Below, piece by piece: positions 6,031 to 9,403 of a stretch of 9,403 nucleotides of DNA; the first letter of the stretch is position 1, and each line of letters opens with the position of its first letter. The position numbers and the translations under genes are program-made. The stretch comes from Acidimicrobiales bacterium (GTDB lineage: Bacteria; Actinomycetota; Acidimicrobiia; Acidimicrobiales; Palsa-688). The notes under the pieces were generated by a model. That model did no database searches, was not told the origin of the DNA, and saw nothing but the letters and a program-made list of their open reading frames with translations. The DNA is taken from contig JASHVH010000349.1 of the NCBI GenBank assembly GCA_030039575.1, positions 1 to 9,403 of the forward strand. The letters are read 5' to 3'.

Positions 6031-6973
6031 GGCGCACCTTGCCGCTCCTCTTGCGCACCGGCCGGAGGGCCGGGTTGCTTATCTCATCGAAGGCATAGTT
6101 TAGCAACGCCAGTGCCGCCCCCAGGAGGGCGACGCAGACGCCGGGCATCAACGCCCACAAAGGCATCCCTGTATTGAGGGCTTCGCTGTTTTGGGCCCAG
6201 TACAGCATGGTGCCCCAGCTCAGGCTCGATGGGTTGCCGAGGCCCACGAACTGCAACCCGGCGGCGGCCAGGACGGCGTAGAGCGCCGCGGTAAGAAAAC
6301 TGGCCACGATCAAGGAGGTCATGGTCGGGAGGGCCTCGAACACCACGATGTAAAGACGGCGCTCTCCTCTGGCTTTGGCCGCTTCCAGGAACTCACGTCG
6401 CTTCAACGAGAGCATCTGGGACCGGAGCTGCCGAGCACCGAACGACCAACCGGTAACCACAAGCACGACGATCAGCATCCACAAATTGGCACCGTTCGTA
6501 TATGCGGCAATAACCACAACGAGGGGGAAGGCGGGGACGACGAGAAGTACATCGATCAAGATCGATAGCGTGCCGTCCCACACCCCACCCAGGAACGCGG
6601 CGGAGACACCCACCATGACCGCCAGCAGGGTGGCCAAAGCCCCGACGGCGAGGGCCACGATTAAAGAAGCTCTCGCCCCCCACACGAGCTGTGAGAAAAC
6701 ATCTTGACCGTACGAGGTTGTCCCGAGGAGATGGGCCATCGATGGGGGCAAGCCCGGGTCGAAGATCTCGGCGCTCGGGTTGTACGGCGCGATCACGCCC
6801 GGGATGGCCGCCATCACGGTAAAGATCAGGAACAGGCTGGCCCCGATGACCGCTTTTCGGTTATGGAGCAGCGACGGGGCCAGGCCCCGTCGTCTCCGTC
6901 GGGCCGGCACGGCCCCGACAGCCTCAGGCTCGGCGCCGACGGCCGGTTCGCGCGCAGCGCCGATTACGGCCAC
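6023..6973 (-). CDS. Dpp/Opp-type ABC transporter permease (DppC-like)
   Basis: This is a 316-residue inner-membrane permease of the DppC/OppC type. A cytoplasmic N-terminus rich in Arg (ARRRRRG, 24-30) is followed by a first membrane helix at about 42-63. The family motif LGTTSYGQDVFSQLVWGARASL (83-104, with G89 and D91) comes next, and then further hydrophobic segments at roughly 106-128, 136-158, 164-178, 220-245 and 272-293. The cytoplasmic EAA loop that docks on the ATPase reads EFLEAAKARGERRLYIVVFEALP (194-216). The open frame extends upstream to 7126 but that part is Arg/Gly-rich and overlaps the other permease gene. The GTG at 6973 has GGGAG 9 nt before it and lies 5 nt past the dppB-like stop, so I start there. 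It pairs with the upstream permease to form the channel. Confidence 0.93.
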   Translation of the reverse strand: MAVIGAAREPAVGAEPEAVGAVPARRRRRGLAPSLLHNRKAVIGASLFLIFTVMAAIPGVIAPYNPSAEIFDPGLPPSMAHLLGTTSYGQDVFSQLVWGARASLIVALAVGALATLLAVMVGVSAAFLGGVWDGTLSILIDVLLVVPAFPLVVVIAAYTNGANLWMLIVVLVVTGWSFGARQLRSQMLSLKRREFLEAAKARGERRLYIVVFEALPTMTSLIVASFLTAALYAVLAAAGLQFVGLGNPSSLSWGTMLYWAQNSEALNTGMPLWALMPGVCVALLGAALALLNYAFDEISNPALRPVRKRSGKVRRG

Positions 6974-6978
6974 GCCGG

Positions 6979-7968
6979 CTAGCTCCCGTCCCGAGTGCGC
7001 GGGTCCAGAAAAACGGTCAAGATGTCGACGGCCAGGACCGCCACTAGCACAGCCACCGTGATCAAGAGGAACAGCGCTTGCATAAGCGGGTAGTCCTCGT
7101 TGGAAACTGCGTCCAGCAACATCCAACCGAGGCCAGGGTAATTGAAGACGTACTCCACGAGCACGGCCCCGCTGACGACGAAACCCAGCGCGATGCCGAA
7201 ACCGGTGAGGTTCGGCATAATGGCGTTCCTACCGGCATAATGCCACATAATTTTCCATTGTCGGATCCCTTTGGCGCGCGCCATGCGCACGTAGTCCTCA
7301 GCCACCACGGTGATCGTATTGTTCCGCATGGTTAGCGCCCACCCGCCGAGTGAGGTAAGGACGATGGTGATGGCGGGAAGGATAGAGTGCTGAAGGACAC
7401 TCGCAATGAAGGTGCCGTTAAACCCGGGTACGAGCGTCGTATCGTAGCCGCCGCTGATTGGGAGCCAGTTGAGCGTCACCCCGAACAGCAGGATCGCCAG
7501 CAGCGCGAACCAGAAGTAAGGGAAGCCGGAGAGGATAACGAACAGGGGCGGGAAAATGCTGTCCATCTTGCCTCCCCGGAACCACGCGCTTACGAGCCCG
7601 ATGATGGTCCCAAAGATGAACGTAACCACGGTCGTCACGCCGACAAGGCCGATCGTCCACGGGAGCGCCTGGGCTATCTCACGGCCAACAGAATCGGGGA
7701 AAAATGTGTACGAGATCCCGAAGTTGCCCGTGGCGCAGTTACCCAGGTACGCCCAGTACTGCTGCCAAAGGCTCTGTTGATGGGTGAGCCCGAACATTAT
7801 CTCGAGGGTGTGGAGAGACTGGGGGCCGAGATGCCCTCTCGATTCGAAGCGGCTGAGCATGGCCAGCGCAGGGTTCCCCGGCATGAGGCGCGGCAGGAAG
7901 AAGTTGAACGTGAGCGCGGCCCACAATGTGATCAAGAAAAACCCGATCCGGCGTGCGACGAACCTCAT
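6979..7968 (-). CDS. Dpp/Opp-type ABC transporter permease (DppB-like)
   Basis: This 329-residue inner-membrane permease has the DppB layout. A first helix at about 8-28 ends in LMPGNPA, the family hallmark of a helix followed by PGDP/PGNP. A periplasmic segment follows at about 30-100, then hydrophobic spans at about 102-128, 138-165, 190-212, 255-275 and 298-320. The EAA loop is AEDYVRMARAKGIRQWKIMWHYAGRNAIMP (223-252). It is the first gene of the transporter operon. An in-frame TTG at 7998 would add ten residues, but the ATG at 7968 has GGAG 5 nt upstream and begins MRFVARRIGF, the typical N-terminus, so I chose it. No substrate-binding protein gene precedes it; upstream is 450 bp of non-coding DNA and then a divergent gene. 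Confidence 0.94.
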   Translation of the reverse strand: MRFVARRIGFFLITLWAALTFNFFLPRLMPGNPALAMLSRFESRGHLGPQSLHTLEIMFGLTHQQSLWQQYWAYLGNCATGNFGISYTFFPDSVGREIAQALPWTIGLVGVTTVVTFIFGTIIGLVSAWFRGGKMDSIFPPLFVILSGFPYFWFALLAILLFGVTLNWLPISGGYDTTLVPGFNGTFIASVLQHSILPAITIVLTSLGGWALTMRNNTITVVAEDYVRMARAKGIRQWKIMWHYAGRNAIMPNLTGFGIALGFVVSGAVLVEYVFNYPGLGWMLLDAVSNEDYPLMQALFLLITVAVLVAVLAVDILTVFLDPRTRDGS

Positions 7969-7998
7969 GGCATCTCCGCGCAGGTAGCGGCGAAACAA

Positions 7999-8162
7999 CC
8001 CTGGGACCCGAACCTACCCCCAGGGCCCTCCTCTGTAACGCCGTGGCCCTTATGACCCCCCTTGCCGTCTTCTGTAGGTGCGCTCAAACTACTCCTGCGC
8101 ACCTGAGCCGGTCCCCGCGCCCACGAACGGGGACGTCGGCAGCAAAGACATCTTGGACCGGC
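7999..8162 (-). promoter_or_regulatory. Inverted-repeat-rich leader of the transporter operon
   Basis: The predicted leader contains several perfect stems. CGGGGAC-type arms are at 8111-8117/8128-8134 (7 bp, 10-nt loop). AGGTGCGC/GCGCACCT lies at 8076-8083/8097-8104 (8 bp, 13-nt loop). CCCTGGG/CCCAGGG lies at 7999-8005/8019-8025 (7 bp, 13-nt loop). Two further pairings compete with these: GCCGGTCC/GGACCGGC (8107-8114/8155-8162) against the first, and AGGGCC/GGCCCT (8022-8027/8045-8050) against the third. None is followed by a T-run. I do not recognise a known riboswitch. In GC-rich DNA some stems are expected by chance. Confidence 0.4.
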
Positions 8163-8177
8163 CTCGATATAGAAAAG

Positions 8178-8207
8178 AGGATACAGAGTAGTCCGGAAGA
8201 TTGTCAA
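8178..8207 (-). promoter_or_regulatory. Candidate promoter of the transporter operon
   Basis: On the minus strand, a perfect -35 TTGACA (8207-8202) is followed after 18 bp by TATCCT (8183-8178), four of six matches to TATAAT. Transcription would start near 8171, leaving about 200 nt of leader before the ATG at 7968. Just upstream, at 8208-8223, is CGGCGC-CCCG-GCGCCG, a perfect 6-bp inverted repeat that could be a protein site or chance. Confidence 0.45.
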
Positions 8208-8330
8208 CGGCGCCCCGGCGCCGCGGCCGAGCCTGAACGGCCACGTCCCCGCCGACGCCCTGCCCCGCCAGCGGTCCCGAGGTCCCAACTTCCTTCCAAG
8301 CGACCCCAGGCCTTGCGCCGTCTCATCCTG

Positions 8331-8354
8331 CTACGAAAATATTCTATAGGGTAG
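8331..8354 (+). promoter_or_regulatory. AT-rich patch, possible dioxygenase promoter
   Basis: This is the most AT-rich stretch of the intergenic region, containing TATTCT (8340-8345) as a -10 candidate, CTATAG, and CTAC/GTAG at its two ends. No well-spaced -35 box is seen. It lies about 75 nt before the dioxygenase start. Promoter or operator use is an inference from composition and position. Confidence 0.25.
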
Positions 8355-8413
8355 TTCTCACAGGGGGTCGATAGCGGGCCCGTAGGCGATGGCGTCGGCC
8401 GGCGCCGGTTGAG

Positions 8414-8418
8414 AGGAG
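8414..8418 (+). promoter_or_regulatory. Ribosome binding site of the dioxygenase gene
   Basis: AGGAG directly touches the first ATG (8419) but lies 6 nt before the second ATG (8425). The spacing favours initiation at 8425. Confidence 0.7.
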
Positions 8419-8424
8419 ATGGCG

Positions 8425-9357
8425 ATGACCCACAACGGTGCCGATCAAAGGGGTAGCGCGACGTCGGTCCAGGTCGAGCCGCTCACGATCCGCACGGGGG
8501 CTGTGGTCCAAGGCGTTGACCTGAGCGAGGACCTGAGCGACGAGGTGATCGGGGGCATTCGTGGTGCCCTGTTGCGTCACAGGGTGATTTTTTTCCGACG
8601 CCAGCGCTTAAGTGGTGAGCAGCACCTCAGCTTCGCCTCCCGGTTCGGTGAGATCACCGCCGGTCATCCCACTCTGTCCCCCGAGCCTGGTCAACCTCAC
8701 GTCTTGGAACTGGACTCGCTGGCCGGTGGGCGGGCCGACGGTTGGCACACCGACAACACCTTCACCGACCGTCCCCCCACCTTTTCAGTCCTGCGCAGCG
8801 TGGTCATCCCTCCTTGCGGGGGCGACACGATCTGGGCGAACACGGTCGCCGCTTACGAGCACCTACCGGAGCCTCTGCGGCTCTTGGCTGGCACGCTTCG
8901 GTCTGTTCACACCAACGCACCGGACATCGCATCGTCGGTCACCTTCGCCGACGAGGCGGCGCGTCTGCACGAGCAGGAGTTCGTCTCCACCGTCTTCGAG
9001 ACCGAGCACCCAGTGGTGCGAGTCCACCCCGAGACCGGGGAGTTAGCGCTCCTGCTTGGTGGCTTCGCTCAACGGATCGTCGGCCTTTCGGGGCGGGAGT
9101 CCCGGGCTGTAATTGGGATGCTACAGGACCGGGTGCCCACGCCGGAGAACACGGTGCGTTGGCACTGGGAACAGGGCGACGTAGCTATGTGGGACAACCG
9201 CTCGACCCAGCACTACGCCGTCAACGACTATGGCGACATCCATCGCGTTGTGAAAAGGGTAACGGTGGCCGGGGCCGTGCCGGTGGGCATCGATGGCCGC
9301 CCAAGTGTTGCCTTGCGGGGCGACGCCAGCGCCTACAGCGTGGTTGGAGCTTATTGA
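8425..9357 (+). CDS. TauD/TfdA-family Fe(II)/2-oxoglutarate-dependent dioxygenase
   Basis: This 310-residue cytoplasmic oxygenase couples 2-oxoglutarate decarboxylation to hydroxylation of a small substrate; the carbon hydroxylated next to S, O or N often leads to bond cleavage, as with taurine and 2,4-D. The iron triad is complete: His108 and Asp110 in GWHTDNTF, and His263 in TQHYAVNDY. Thr135 in GGDTIW and Arg274 (with Arg278) fall at the spacing of the 2-oxoglutarate-binding Thr126 and Arg266/Arg270 of E. coli TauD. The VVRVHPETG stretch is also typical. At 310 residues it is a little longer than TauD (283), with a loose C-terminal tail after about 285. Start: the ATG at 8425 is preferred over 8419 on ribosome binding site spacing. 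It is transcribed away from an Opp-type transporter, not a TauABC/SsuABC one, so taurine is not implied. Substrate unknown. Confidence 0.94.
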   Translation: MTHNGADQRGSATSVQVEPLTIRTGAVVQGVDLSEDLSDEVIGGIRGALLRHRVIFFRRQRLSGEQHLSFASRFGEITAGHPTLSPEPGQPHVLELDSLAGGRADGWHTDNTFTDRPPTFSVLRSVVIPPCGGDTIWANTVAAYEHLPEPLRLLAGTLRSVHTNAPDIASSVTFADEAARLHEQEFVSTVFETEHPVVRVHPETGELALLLGGFAQRIVGLSGRESRAVIGMLQDRVPTPENTVRWHWEQGDVAMWDNRSTQHYAVNDYGDIHRVVKRVTVAGAVPVGIDGRPSVALRGDASAYSVVGAY

Positions 9358-9403
9358 GCCTGAGATTGCGCCGGCGGTCCCGGACCGGCCGCGCCCACGG
9401 TGG

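Larger units (their letters stand above)
7969..8424. other. Divergent intergenic region between the transporter operon and the dioxygenase
   Basis: This 456-bp stretch has no convincing gene. Open frames here, such as the one from 8288 leftward on the minus strand, have compositions rich in Arg, Gly and Pro and no recognisable motif. It holds a promoter candidate for the transporter operon (8178-8207), a leader rich in inverted repeats (7999-8162), a GC palindrome (8208-8223) and an AT-rich patch (8331-8354) that could be the promoter of the dioxygenase. A substrate-binding protein gene, expected here in many Opp operons, is absent. Confidence 0.75.

Noticed and set aside
7999..8025. Intrinsic terminator
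   Set aside because: The stem is GC-rich but there is no T-run on either side in either direction.
7387..8055. Open frame of about 222 codons on the plus strand opposite the first permease
   Set aside because: It is highly charged (Arg/Glu/Pro-rich) with no hydrophobic core or motif. It is the mirror of a conserved permease.
8111..8134. Guanidine-II (mini-ykkC) or similar known riboswitch
   Set aside because: The plus-strand loop contains ACGA, but the loop is 10 nt, not a tetraloop, and no second matching hairpin with the same loop is present.
7965..8288. Possible 107-residue protein on the minus strand in the transporter leader
   Set aside because: It is low-complexity Arg/Gly-rich, has no ribosome binding site or homology I can recognise, and its start lies upstream of the promoter candidate.
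8425..9357. Naming the dioxygenase tauD (taurine dioxygenase)
   Set aside because: The catalytic residues are shared by the whole TauD/TfdA family, no TauABC-type transporter is present, and the substrate pocket cannot be assigned from the sequence.
1..9403. CRISPR arrays, tRNA or rRNA genes, insertion sequences, phage or toxin-antitoxin genes
   Set aside because: I looked for regular repeats, transposase motifs, terminal inverted repeats and cloverleaf patterns and saw none.
9358..9403. Terminator after the dioxygenase
   Set aside because: The 46 bases to the edge contain GC-rich partial palindromes (GGTCCCGGACC) but no usable stem-loop with a T-run.

Overview
The window is a compact, high-GC bacterial segment with eight complete genes and one truncated one. 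Frequent GTG, TTG and probably CTG starts, overlapping stops and starts, and FadR-like regulators with an N-terminal extension all suggest an actinobacterium (Actinomycetota). That is an inference; no rRNA or other marker gene is present to confirm it.

Layout from left to right. (1) Positions 1-2294, minus strand: a three-gene operon, glxB-glxC-glxD. It encodes a split glutamate-synthase-like enzyme: an Ntn glutaminase, a GXGXG beta-helix subunit and an FMN domain. These are homologues of the N-methylglutamate synthase subunits MgsA/B/C. glxD runs off the left edge. (2) 2295-2484: a divergent regulatory region holding a candidate promoter for glxB and a perfect 12-bp palindrome over its -35 box. 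(3) 2485-3237, plus: a FadR-type GntR/FCD regulator, possibly translated from a leaderless mRNA. (4) 3238-3323: an 86-bp convergent gap containing an 11-bp direct repeat. (5) 3324-3980, minus: a second, different GntR/FCD regulator. (6) 4044-7968, minus: a tightly coupled operon of two permeases and two ATPases of the Dpp/Opp (peptide/nickel/some glycosides) ABC family, with no substrate-binding protein gene. (7) 7969-8424: a divergent intergenic region with a TTGACA-type promoter candidate and a roughly 200-nt leader rich in inverted repeats. (8) 8425-9357, plus: a TauD/TfdA-family Fe(II)/2-oxoglutarate dioxygenase with all catalytic residues present.

Read together, this looks like a regulated catabolic or nitrogen-scavenging locus. 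A small solute would be imported by the ABC system and oxidised by the dioxygenase. Nitrogen, or an amine or amide intermediate, would be handled by GlxBCD. Two FCD regulators, a class that usually senses small carboxylates, would control the operons. The substrate cannot be read from the sequence. The most useful observations are the start-site corrections (TTG directly before the catalytic Cys of GlxB; CTG for GlxC; the second ATG for the dioxygenase), the operator/promoter overlap upstream of glxB, the missing binding protein, and the structured leader ahead of the transporter operon.
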